DNA of 64,000 bases, from contig NZ_PEBS01000021.1 of NCBI RefSeq assembly GCF_002869965.1, positions 16,946 through 80,945 on the forward strand, in the 5' to 3' direction. Origin of the DNA: Janthinobacterium sp. ROICE36 (GTDB lineage Bacteria; Pseudomonadota; Gammaproteobacteria; Burkholderiales; Burkholderiaceae_D). The notes beneath the pieces are model-generated. The model was not told where the DNA came from, searched no databases, and was given only the letters and a program-made list of their open reading frames with translations. Below, in pieces: positions 1 through 9,100 of the stretch. Each line of letters opens with the position of its first letter. The first letter of the stretch is position 1. Position numbers and translations under genes: made by a program.

Positions 1-1
1 C

Positions 2-1795
2 TTCTTTGGCGGTTCGACGGGCGTGATTTACCGCCAGTTTTCGATCACGATCGTCTCGTCGATGGTGCTCTCCGTCATCGTCGCGCTGGTGTTTACGCCA
101 GCCTTGTGCGCCACCTTGCTCAAGCCGGTCGAGAAGGGCCATCACGCCAGCAACAAGGGTTTCTTTGGCTGGTTCAACCGCAGCTTCGACAGCAGCAGCA
201 ACAGATACCAGGGCCTGGTTGGCAGCATGATCCGCCACCGCGGCCGTTCGATGTTGCTGTATGTCATCTTGCTGGCCGGCCTGGTAGTCGTCTTCATGCG
301 CCTGCCGACCTCCTTCCTGCCGGAAGAAGATCAGGGCATCCTGTTTACGCAGATTCAATTGCCGACGGGCGCCACGCAAGAGCGCACCCTGAAAGTGATC
401 GAACAGGTCGAAGACCACTTCATGAACAGCGAGAAAGACAACGTCGCTTCCGTGTTTGCCGTCGCCGGTTTCAGCTTCGGCGGTAACGGCCAGAACACGG
501 GTATCGCCTTCGTTCGCCTGAAAGACTGGTCGCTGCGCAAGGATGTGGCGCAAAAAGCGCCGGCCGTGGCCGGTCGCGCCATGGGCAAGTTGTTGCAGAT
601 CAAGGATGCGATGGTGTTTACGTTTGCACCGCCTGCCGTGCTGGAACTGGGTAACGCCACCGGTTTCGACATGCAGCTGCAGGATATCGGCGGTGTCGGC
701 CATGACGCCCTGATGGCGGCGCGTAACCAGTTGCTGGGCATGGCTTCGCAGAATCCGGCCATGGTCGGCGTGCGTCCGAACGGCCAGGAAGATACGCCGC
801 AGTACAAGATCGACATCGACCAGCAGAAAGCGACAGCGCTGGGCTTGCAGATCTCGGAAATCAACCGCGTGCTGAGCGTGGGCTGGGGTAGTTCGTATGT
901 GAACGACTTCCTCGACCGCGGTCGTGTGAAGAAAGTGTTCATGCAAGGCAATGCCGAATCGCGCATGCTGCCGGAAGACTTGAACAAGTGGTTCGTGCGC
1001 AATACGGCTGGCCAGATGGTGCCGTTCTCGGCCTTTGCCACCGGCAAGTGGATTTACGCATCGCCACGCCTGGAACGCTACAACGGCTTGCCGTCCGTAG
1101 AGATCCTGGGTACGCCGGCACCGGGCCAGAGCACGGGCGCGGCCATGAACGCGATGGAAGAGATGGTCGCCAAACTGCCGCCTGGCATCGGCTTCAGCTG
1201 GACCGGCGTCTCGCTGGAAGAGCGCGAATCCGGTTCGCAGACGCCGCAGCTGTACGCGCTGTCCTTGCTGATCGTGTTCCTGTGCCTGGCAGCGCTGTAT
1301 GAAAGCTGGTCGATTCCGTTTTCCGTGCTGCTGGTGGTACCGCTGGGCGTGATCGGCGCCGTGCTCGGTACGTGGATGTTCGGCCTGTCGAATGACGTGT
1401 ACTTCCAGGTGGGCTTGCTCACGGTGGTGGGCCTGTCGGCGAAGAACGCGATTCTGATCGTGGAATTTGCCAAGGAAATGCAGGAATCGGGCATGTCGCT
1501 GCTGGACGCGACCTTGCATGCGGTGCGTTTGCGTCTGCGTCCGATTCTGATGACCTCGATTGCCTTCGGCCTCGGTGTGTTGCCACTGGCCATCTCCAGC
1601 GGCGCCGGTTCCGGCAGCCAGAACGCCATCGGTATCGGCGTGCTGGGCGGTATGTTGACGGCCACGTTCCTCGGTATCTTCTTCGTGCCGGTGTTCTTCG
1701 TGCTGGTGCGCGGCTTCTTCTCGAAGCCGGACGCGCCAACCACGCCGGCGACGCCTGGCTCGCCAGCCGTCACGCTTTCTAAGGATGCGCATTAA
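2..1795 (+). CDS. RND multidrug efflux pump, inner-membrane permease (3' part, 5' end outside window)
   Basis: The reading frame is open from base 2 and ends at a TAA, giving about 597 residues. This is the C-terminal 55-60% of an AcrB/MexB-type pump of about 1,050 residues. The first residues ([13 protein letters not shown]) match the stretch before TM5-6 of AcrB, and the large periplasmic pore loop follows. The TM10 motif [12 protein letters not shown] carries the Lys of the proton relay, and a conserved Thr lies in [11 protein letters not shown]. The family exports hydrophobic drugs and solvents in exchange for protons, together with a periplasmic adaptor (presumably encoded upstream, unseen) and the outer-membrane channel encoded next. 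The family call is firm; substrate and orthologue name cannot be read from the sequence. Confidence 0.96.
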   Translation, partial: FFGGSTGVIYRQFSITIVSSMVLSVIVALVFTPALCATLLKPVEKGHHASNKGFFGWFNRSFDSSSNRYQGLVGSMIRHRGRSMLLYVILLAGLVVVFMRLPTSFLPEEDQGILFTQIQLPTGATQERTLKVIEQVEDHFMNSEKDNVASVFAVAGFSFGGNGQNTGIAFVRLKDWSLRKDVAQKAPAVAGRAMGKLLQIKDAMVFTFAPPAVLELGNATGFDMQLQDIGGVGHDALMAARNQLLGMASQNPAMVGVRPNGQEDTPQYKIDIDQQKATALGLQISEINRVLSVGWGSSYVNDFLDRGRVKKVFMQGNAESRMLPEDLNKWFVRNTAGQMVPFSAFATGKWIYASPRLERYNGLPSVEILGTPAPGQSTGAAMNAMEEMVAKLPPGIGFSWTGVSLEERESGSQTPQLYALSLLIVFLCLAALYESWSIPFSVLLVVPLGVIGAVLGTWMFGLSNDVYFQVGLLTVVGLSAKNAILIVEFAKEMQESGMSLLDATLHAVRLRLRPILMTSIAFGLGVLPLAISSGAGSGSQNAIGIGVLGGMLTATFLGIFFVPVFFVLVRGFFSKPDAPTTPATPGSPAVTLSKDAH

Positions 1796-1796
1796 T

Positions 1797-3242
1797 ATGA
1801 AAAAAACGCTACTCTCCATGGCGGCACTGGCCTTGCTGGCCGGTTGCAGCCTGGCTCCCACGTATGAGCGTCCGGCAGCGCCGGCGCCCACGGCGTGGCC
1901 GACGGGCCCTTCCTACAAGGCCGACACGGCCGCCGACGCCAAGCCGGTGGCGGACGTCGCCTGGCGCGAGTTCTTTGCCGATGCGCGCCTGCGCCAGGTA
2001 TTGGAACTGGCGCTGGCCAACAACCGCGACCTGCGCGTCTCGATCCTCAACATCGAGAAGGCGCGCGCCACGTATGGCATCGAACGCGCCGCGCTGATCC
2101 CGACCCTGTCGGCCTCGGGCGGCCAGTCGGCCAGCCGCGTGCCGAAGAACGCCAGCGCCAACGGCGAAGCGTCCATCAACCGCCAGTACACGGCGAACCT
2201 GGGCGTGTCGGCGTACGAACTGGACTTCTTTGGCCGCGTGCGCAGCCTGTCCGACAGCGCGCTGGAGCAATATCTGGGCACGGAAGAAGCACGCCGTGCG
2301 CAGCAGATCAGCCTGGTGGGCGAAGTGGCCAGCACCTATCTGAATCTGGTGGCCGACCAGCAGCGCCTGCGCGTGGCGCAAGATACGCTGAAGAGCCAGC
2401 AGTCGTCGTATGACCTGGCCGTGCGCCGCTTCAACGCCGGCGCCACTTCGGGCCTGGACAAGTACGATGCCCAGACCAGTGTCGAGTCGGCCCGTTCCGA
2501 CGTGGCCGTGTTCACCAGCCAGGTTGCGCTGGATCAAAACGCGCTCGTCTTGCTGGTGGGCGGCCCCGTGCCGGCCGACTTGCTGCCGCCAGCCGAGTTC
2601 GGCGCCGTGACGGCGCTGACGGACATTCCGGCTGGCGTGCCGTCGGACGTGCTGCAACGCCGTCCCGACGTGCTGGCGGCCGAGCGCACCTTGCGCGCTG
2701 CCAACGCCAACATCGGCGCGGCGCGCGCAGCCTTCTTCCCGCGCATTTCGCTGACGGCCACGGCAGGTTCGCTCAGCGACAACCTGTCGGGCCTGTTCAA
2801 GGCGGGCAGCGGCACGTGGAGCTTCATTCCGCAGATCAGCTTGCCGATCTTCGATGGTGGCGTGAACCGCGCCAACCTCGATATTGCCAAGGTGCAGCGT
2901 GAAATCTCGGTGGCGCAATACGAAAAGGCGATCCAGGTCGCCTTCCGTGAAGTGTCCGATGCACTGGCCCAGCGCGGCACCATTGACGAGCGCCTGCAAT
3001 CGCAGGTCTCGCTGGTCGAGGCGTCGACGAAGAGCTACACCATCCACGAGGCGCGCTACAAGCAGGGTGCCGAGTCCTACCTGAACGCCCTGGTGGCCCA
3101 GCGCGCGCTGTACACGGCGCAGCAAAGCCTGATCACGGCACGCCTGGCCAAATCGACCAATCTGGTGACCTTGTACAAGGTGCTGGGCGGCGGTTGGCAG
3201 CCTGAGCAGACAGCCGTTGCGGCGGCTGGCGGCGTCCAATAA
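1797..3242 (+). CDS. RND efflux outer-membrane channel lipoprotein (NodT/OprM family)
   Basis: A 481-residue outer-membrane factor of the TolC/OprM class. It starts with a lipoprotein signal ([17 protein letters not shown], lipobox Cys at 17), followed by the duplicated outer-membrane efflux repeats typical of NodT-family channels. I chose ATG 1797 over the in-frame ATG at 1785 because the signal peptide then starts with MKK and an AAGGA Shine-Dalgarno sits at 1781-1785. The ribosome site therefore lies in the last codons of the pump gene, which implies translational coupling. It forms the trimeric exit duct for the pump encoded directly upstream. Confidence 0.95.
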   Translation: MKKTLLSMAALALLAGCSLAPTYERPAAPAPTAWPTGPSYKADTAADAKPVADVAWREFFADARLRQVLELALANNRDLRVSILNIEKARATYGIERAALIPTLSASGGQSASRVPKNASANGEASINRQYTANLGVSAYELDFFGRVRSLSDSALEQYLGTEEARRAQQISLVGEVASTYLNLVADQQRLRVAQDTLKSQQSSYDLAVRRFNAGATSGLDKYDAQTSVESARSDVAVFTSQVALDQNALVLLVGGPVPADLLPPAEFGAVTALTDIPAGVPSDVLQRRPDVLAAERTLRAANANIGAARAAFFPRISLTATAGSLSDNLSGLFKAGSGTWSFIPQISLPIFDGGVNRANLDIAKVQREISVAQYEKAIQVAFREVSDALAQRGTIDERLQSQVSLVEASTKSYTIHEARYKQGAESYLNALVAQRALYTAQQSLITARLAKSTNLVTLYKVLGGGWQPEQTAVAAAGGVQ

Positions 3243-3304
3243 TCACGGGGACGCCGACGCCGTCCTTGTCCGCAAGGGCAGGGCCGGCGCGCTACTGGAA
3301 AATC

Positions 3305-3919
3305 ATGAACCAAGTTGAAAAGAAGCATCCGGATCCCGAGCGCGCCAACACGCGGCGCAAGCAGGTGCTCGATGCGGCCGAAAGCTGTTTCAGCCGCCGC
3401 GGTTTCCACGGCGCCAGCATGGCCGAGATATCGAAAGCGGCCGGCATGAGCGCGGGCCACATCTATAATTATTTTGACAGCAAGGATACGATCATCGCCG
3501 CCTTCGTCATGCAGAATACGGAGCGGGTGTCGAACCTGATGCAGGACTTGGCACAGCGCGAAGACCCGCTGCAGGCCGTGATCGACAATGCGGGCGAGCA
3601 TGTGCTGGAAAGCCTGGACCCGACAACCTGGCTGATGCCTCTGGAGATCTTTGCCGAGGCATCGCGTAATCCCGCCATCGCCGACCTGTTGCATTGTTCG
3701 GACCAGCGCTCGCGCGAGCTATTCCTGATGATCATCAAGGAAGCGCGCATCAAGCGCGGCTTGCCGGCCGACGAGGAAATGCTGGAGGGCCGGCTGAATA
3801 CCATGATCGCCATGTACCAGGGCTTGCCCGTGCGTCTGGTGCATAATCCCGATGTCAAGGTGGAACCCTTGATCGCCGGTTTCCGCATCGTCCTGACGGC
3901 ATTGCTGCTGGGCGAGTAG
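3305..3919 (+). CDS. TetR family transcriptional regulator
   Basis: A 204-residue TetR protein. The N-terminal helix-turn-helix (roughly residues 15-65) contains AEISKAAGMSAGHIYNYFDSKD, followed by a ligand-binding domain that I cannot assign to a subfamily. ATG 3305 is preferred to a GTG at 3266, which would add 13 residues lacking homology-like character. The gene lies 62 bases after the efflux channel gene in the same direction, so it is probably the local regulator of the pump. Regulators of such pumps are more often divergent, so co-transcription would make it feedback-controlled. The ligand is unknown. Confidence 0.9.
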   Translation: MNQVEKKHPDPERANTRRKQVLDAAESCFSRRGFHGASMAEISKAAGMSAGHIYNYFDSKDTIIAAFVMQNTERVSNLMQDLAQREDPLQAVIDNAGEHVLESLDPTTWLMPLEIFAEASRNPAIADLLHCSDQRSRELFLMIIKEARIKRGLPADEEMLEGRLNTMIAMYQGLPVRLVHNPDVKVEPLIAGFRIVLTALLLGE

Positions 3920-4004
3920 AACGCTTTGCCCTCAGGCTGAAAAAACTTTGCGCAGTTCGCTATGAATCATGCGCAAAGCATGGCAAAAACCTAAAAGCCT
4001 CTGC

Positions 4005-4010
4005 TATAAT
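4005..4010 (+). promoter_or_regulatory. -10 element of the tRNA-Pro promoter
   Basis: A perfect TATAAT lies 11 bases before the mature tRNA 5' end. The -35 position (about 3981-3986, TGGCAA) is weak. The placement fits a start point at about 4017. Confidence 0.7.
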
Positions 4011-4021
4011 TCCCACCTCGT

Positions 4022-4098
4022 CGGGGCGTAGCGCAGCCTGGTAGCGTACATGCATGGGGTGCATGGGGTCGGAAGTTCGAATCTTCCCGTCCCGACCA
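4022..4098 (+). tRNA. tRNA-Pro (anticodon GGG)
   Basis: A 77-base cloverleaf with an encoded 3' CCA. The acceptor CGGGGCG pairs with CGTCCCG (one G-T), the D stem GCGC pairs with GCGT, and the anticodon stem CATGC pairs with GCATG around the loop ATGGGGT (T33, anticodon GGG). The T arm is GGAAG-TTCGAAT-CTTCC. It reads CCC and CCU proline codons. It stands alone, is followed 33 bases later by a strong hairpin and then an integrase remnant, and is a plausible former attachment site. Confidence 0.97.
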
Positions 4099-4130
4099 TA
4101 GGATTCAAGGAGTTACGGCTTAAGCTGTAT

Positions 4131-4182
4131 AAAAACCCAGCACCGATATTATACGTTTGTATAATATCGGTGCTGGGTTTTT
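4131..4182. repeat. Perfect 24-bp inverted repeat with 4-base loop (bidirectional terminator-like)
   Basis: The left arm 4131-4154 and right arm 4159-4182 are exact reverse complements around a GTTT loop. The outer ends are A5 and T5, so either strand would give a hairpin followed by U residues. It sits between tRNA-Pro and the 3' end of the integrase remnant and could terminate both. Its length and perfection exceed an ordinary terminator. Confidence 0.85.
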
Positions 4183-4195
4183 CCGTTTACGTGAG

Positions 4196-5030
4196 CTATT
4201 CGAGCCATGGCAGTGCCATCGGAATCTCGGATGCGTCGGGGATAACCTCCTTGATATAGACGTCGGTGGTCTTTCCAGACGTGTGTACCAGGCGCTTTTG
4301 AATGTCACCACGGTCCTCACCACGGCGCGCCGCATCGGTGGCACTAGCGCCCGTCTATCCCGGAACACCACATCATCCTTCATGCCGATGCGCTCCTTGG
4401 CCCGATCCCACCTTGAACTCAACCCGGAGCGGGTATAGGCGCCTCCTTTTTGCGTCGGAAACACGTACTGGCTGATCAGTCCATACTTGATCTTCAGCCC
4501 CCTGGCTCGCGCGATCATCTCGGCAATCTCGGGGGTGACGACGATATCGACTGCCTTGCCGCTGGTCTTCTGCGTCTTGCTCGGCTTGATGCGGATCCTG
4601 CCATCCTCGATCTGCGATTCCTTCAGCATGCGGATATCGATCCCGCGTGCCCATAGTAGGTAGGACATGTCGATGATGCAGGCGAACATTGGGCCGCTGG
4701 CCGTCGGGATGCCAAGGCCCGTACCCTTGCGCTCCTTGCTCATCATTCCCGCCTCGCGGATCGCTTGCACCTGAGCATGTGTGGCCCGCACCTCGCGGCG
4801 GCCGGTCTTGTAGCTGGACATGTCGAGTTGGTCGACGCGCTTATCCTGGCGCAGGCCTAGTGCGCCAATGATGAACTTGAACAGCCTGCTCATCAGCGCC
4901 GCATACCTCTTCGCTGTGTTCGGCGTGCTTTTGAAGTTGTCGCGCATGAAGCCTGCGCAGTCCTTGGTTGTTACCTGGGATGCATGGAATTCTTCGAACT
5001 CGTCCGCGATCACGCCCAGGTAACGACGGT
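4196..5030 (-). pseudogene. Tyrosine recombinase (phage integrase), frameshifted and 5'-truncated
   Basis: The minus strand encodes a SAM-like core-binding segment (about RYLGVIADEFEEFHA to MSRLFKFII) and a catalytic domain with the first active-site Arg in WARGIDIRMLK and the FRDRRAL box. The frame then breaks near 4345-4350. In another frame the homology continues as ATDAARRGEDRGDIQKRLV, HTSGKTTDVYIKEV (His and nucleophilic Tyr) and PMALPWLE, with a stop at 4196-4198. The HxxR histidine appears to be Arg. The 5' end runs into an S9 peptidase fragment near 5025-5030, so no start is preserved. It points toward tRNA-Pro, as integrases of tRNA-targeting elements often do. It is probably inactive. 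Confidence 0.85.
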
Positions 5031-5547
5031 AGGCACCCTGGCCGGCATGGCGTTCACGCCCGCCACGTTCGCCCGCGGCGTCGACATCGTCGGCCCGTCG
5101 AAGCTGTTTACCCTGCTGCAAACCATTTCACCGTGCTGGAAAGCGGGCAAGCAGCAGTTCTACAAGCGCATGGGCGACCCGAGCACGGAAGAAGGCAGGG
5201 CGCTGCTGAAGGAGCGCTCGCCGCTGAACTTTGCGCAGCATATCCAGCGGCCCTTGCTGATTGGTCAGGGGGCGAACGATCCGCGCGTGAACGTGGCTGA
5301 ATCGGACCAGATCGTGGCGGCCATGGCGGCGTAGAATATTCCCGTCACGTATGTACTCTTCCCCGATGAGGGCCATGGCTTTGCCCGGCCCGTGAACAAC
5401 ATCGCCTTCAATGCGGTGACGGAAAATTTTCTGGGGCAAGGCCTGGCTGGCCGCACCGAGCCGATCGGCGCCACTCGGAAGACGTCCACCGCGCAGGTCA
5501 AGCATGGCGCCGAGTTTGCGCCGGGTTTGACACAGGCGCTGCAATAA
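5026..5547 (+). pseudogene. S9-type prolyl oligopeptidase/dipeptidyl aminopeptidase, C-terminal remnant
   Basis: The translation contains GVDIVGPSKLFTLLQT, FYKRMGDPSTEEGRALL, PLLIGQGANDPRVNVAESDQ and, after an in-frame TAG at 5332-5334, IPVTYVLFPDEGHGFARP. These are the Asp (GANDPRV) and His (DEGHGF) regions of the alpha/beta-hydrolase domain of S9 peptidases. The nucleophile Ser region and everything upstream are missing, replaced by integrase sequence. The TAG stands where the family usually has Lys, a single-base change. The family assignment is good; the gene is dead. Confidence 0.85.
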
Positions 5548-6113
5548 ATCTGGCGGGCAGTGCTGCCGGCTGGCAATAAATTGTGCAGGTGGCTTGCAAG
5601 GTGACAGCCTCCCGCGTGGCGTGCATACCACTGATTGCCGGGGAGGCGCTATGCCTGTTTGATGTGGTCACGGCAGGTAAAGCGGCAGGCATGCGCTTGC
5701 CGAAGTCGCGCCATGCAATGCCGCTTTTCGGTTGCGGTGCCACCAGTCCTGGGCGGAAAAAGAGCAGCTATCCCCTGCTGCACCTGTGATCGGCAAGTTG
5801 TGGCGCGAGCATGGCGCATGGCGAATTGGTCAATACAGTGGTTAAAGGGGCCTTCCTCTCTTGAGATTGTTGTTGAATAAAGACATTTTGTTATTGCAAT
5901 TGATTTTCCGTAAATATCTGCGCATTTAATAATTTTTTATTGTTGCCTTGTTTTTAATGCGTAGTAGCATAGATTGACGTAAAGCAAGGTTCAATCATGC
6001 TGGGGAGCCATCTTCAGCCTTGTGGATGGCTAGCTGTCATCGGCGTGCATGTTTGCCATGACCGTTATCCGTGCAGGGCCCAGCGCCAAGATAAATGTAT
6101 CGAGGGAAGACAA
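5548..6113. other. Intergenic region before the autotransporter gene
   Basis: No convincing gene was seen in these 566 bases; short open frames lack ribosome sites and recognisable composition. The stretch 5865-5990 is markedly AT-rich compared with the rest of the window and probably holds the promoter of the large gene that follows, but I could not fix -35/-10 boxes with confidence. Confidence 0.5.
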
Positions 6114-9100
6114 ATGTTTCTAAATTTGACGAAATTTGGATGGCTTTCTGCTCCTGTCCGTGGCCTTGATGTGGCTGTCGCCTGCGCGGTGGTGGTGACA
6201 CCGGCTGGCATGTCGTGGCGCTCGCCCTGGCTGATGCGGCTGGCGGCGGCCCTGCTGTTTCCCTTGCTCTCCCTGTTTTCCCTTCAAGCCTCTGCCGCCA
6301 GTGCCTGCCCGAGTCCGCGCAGCATCAGCGTAGTGGCAGGGCAAGAGTATTACGAGGACTACTCCAATTCGGCTTGCTCCCCCTTCGGCCTGACGGGTAC
6401 CCTGGTGGCGCCGCAATACGGTACGCTGGAGGATTCGAATGTCACGAATGCCGTGCGTTACAAGAACACGAATCTCAGCGCGACCTCCGATACCTTTACC
6501 GTCAAGGACGATGTGGCGCAGCCCATCGTGTATAACGTCACGATCACTTCCGCCATCACGCTGACGCCTGCCACCGTGCCCAGTGCCACGGTGGCCCAGG
6601 CTTACTCGGTAACGGCCCTGAGCGCGACGGGTGGCGCGGCGCCATATACATACGCGGTGACGGCCGGCAGCCTGCCTGCAGGCATGAGCCTGTCTAGCGC
6701 AGGGAGCTTGTCTGGCACGCCGACGGCGGGAGGCGCGTTCAATTTCACCGTGCGCGCCACGGACTCGCTGGCCGCCAGTGGCACGCGCGCTTACTCACTG
6801 TCAGTCAATGCGCCGACGGTCACTATCACGCCGACGACGATGCCGGCGATGACGGCCGGCGTCGCCTACAGCCAGAGCGTCACTGCGGCAAACGGCACGG
6901 CGCCAACTACCTATGCCATCACCGGCGGCAGTCTGCCCACGGGTCTGAGCCTGGCATCGGACGGCACCTTGTCCGGCACCCCCACGGCAGCGGGACCGTA
7001 TAACTTCACCGTCACCGCCACCGACAGCAGCACCGGCAGCGGACCCTATACGGGGTCGCGCGCGTATTCCGTCACCGTGGCGGCGGGTGCGCCCGTTGCT
7101 GGCAACGTCAGCGCCACGGTGGCCTATGGCAGCAGCGCCAACTTGATCACGTTGAACCTGAGCGGCGGCGCGGCGACGTCGGTGGCGGTAGCGTCCGGCG
7201 CCTTGCACGGCACGGCGACCGCCAGCGGCACCAGCATCACTTACACGCCGACGGCCGGTTATGGCGGTAGCGACAGCTTTAGCTACACGGCCAGCAACGG
7301 CATCGGCACCTCTGCGCCGGCCACTGTGACGATCACGGTCAGTGGGCCCACCATCACAATTACGCCAAGCACCGTGCCGGCAGCAGCCGTGGGTACGGCC
7401 TACAGCCAGAACGTGACGGCCGCGAACGGTGCTACGCCGTACACCTACGCGATCAGCGCTGGCGCCTTGCCGGCCGGGGTGAGCCTGAATACTTCCACTG
7501 GTGCGCTGTCGGGCACGCCGACGGCGGGCGGTAGCTTCAACTTTACCGTGCGCGCCACGGACAGTTCGGCGGGCAGCGGCCCGTATTCCGGCACGCGGGC
7601 CTACTCGCTGACGGTGGCGGCGCCAACGATCAGCATCACGCCGACGACGATGCCGGCGATGACAGCCGGCGTCGCCTACAGCCAGGGCATCACTGCAGCA
7701 AACGGCACGGGGCCATATGCTTATGCCATCACCGGCGGCAGTCTGCCCACGGGTCTGAGCCTGGCATCGGACGGCACCTTGTCCGGCACCCCCACGGCAG
7801 CGGGACCGTATAACTTCACCGTCACCGCGACCGACAGCAGCACCGGCAGCGGACCCTATATGGGGTCGCGCGCGTATTCCGTCACGGTGGCGAACCTTGC
7901 GCCCATTGCCGCCAATGTCAGTGCCACGGTGGCCTATGGCAGCGGTGCCACCGTGATGCCACTGAGTTTGAGCGGCGGCGCGGCGACGTCGGTGGCCCTG
8001 GCATCCGCCGCCAGTCATGGCACGGCGACGGTCAGCGGTACGAGTATCAGCTATACGCCGACGGCAGGGTATTCCGGGCCAGACAGCTTTACCTACACGG
8101 CCAGCAATAGCGGCGGCACTTCGGCGCAAGCTACCGTGACGATCACGGTGACGCCCAACGCGCCCATTGCCGGCAATGTCAGTGCCACGGTGGCCTATGG
8201 CAGCGGTGCCACCGTGATACCACTGAGTTTGAGCGGCGGCGCGGCAACGTCGGTGGCCCTGGCATCCGCCGCCAGTCATGGCACGGCGACGGTCAGCGGT
8301 ACGAGTATCAGCTATACGCCGACGGCAGGGTATTCCGGGCCAGACAGCTTTACCTACACGGCCAGCAATAGCGGCGGCACTTCGGCGCAAGCTACCGTGA
8401 CGATCACGGTGACGCCCAACGCGCCCATTGCCGGCAATGTCAGCGCCACCGTGGCCTATGGCAGCGGTGCCACCGTGATACCACTGAGTTTGAGCGGCGG
8501 CGCGGCAACGTCGGTGGCCCTGGCATCCGCCGCCAGTCATGGCACGGCGACGGTCAGCGGTACGAGTATCAGCTATACGCCGACGGCAGGGTATTCCGGG
8601 CCAGACAGCTTTACCTACACGGCCAGCAATAGCGGCGGCACTTCGGCGCAAGCTACCGTGACAGTAACGGTGAGCGTTCCCAGTGTCAGCCTGACGCCGG
8701 CCAGCTTGCCCAACCCGACGGCGGAAGCTGCCTACACTGCTACCCTGACGGCAGCAGGCGGCACGGCGCCCTACACATTTAGCGTCAGCAGCGGCAGCCT
8801 GCCTGCCGGTTTGAGCCTGAATGCGGCCACCGGTGTGGTTTCGGGTACGACGAATGTGGCGGGCAGCTTCACCTTCAGCCTGCGCGCCAGCGACAGCAGC
8901 ACGGGCGCGGGTGCTCCGTTCAGCGCGACCAACAGCTATACCGTGAGCGTCGGCGCGCCGACGATCTCGGTGACGCCGGCAACGCTGCCGGCGGCGATAG
9001 TGGCCACGGCTTACAGCCAGCAACTGTCGGCCAGCGGCGGCGTCGCTCCGTATGCCTATACGGTGTTGAGTGGCAGCCTGCCGGCCGGTCTCACTCTGAG

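Noticed and set aside
4050..4259. Small open frame starting inside tRNA-Pro and crossing the hairpin
   Set aside because: It begins within a tRNA and has no ribosome site; the sequence is structural, not coding.
5583..5880. Small frames in the gap before the autotransporter gene
   Set aside because: No ribosome sites, no family resemblance, and two overlapping frames compete; treated as noncoding.
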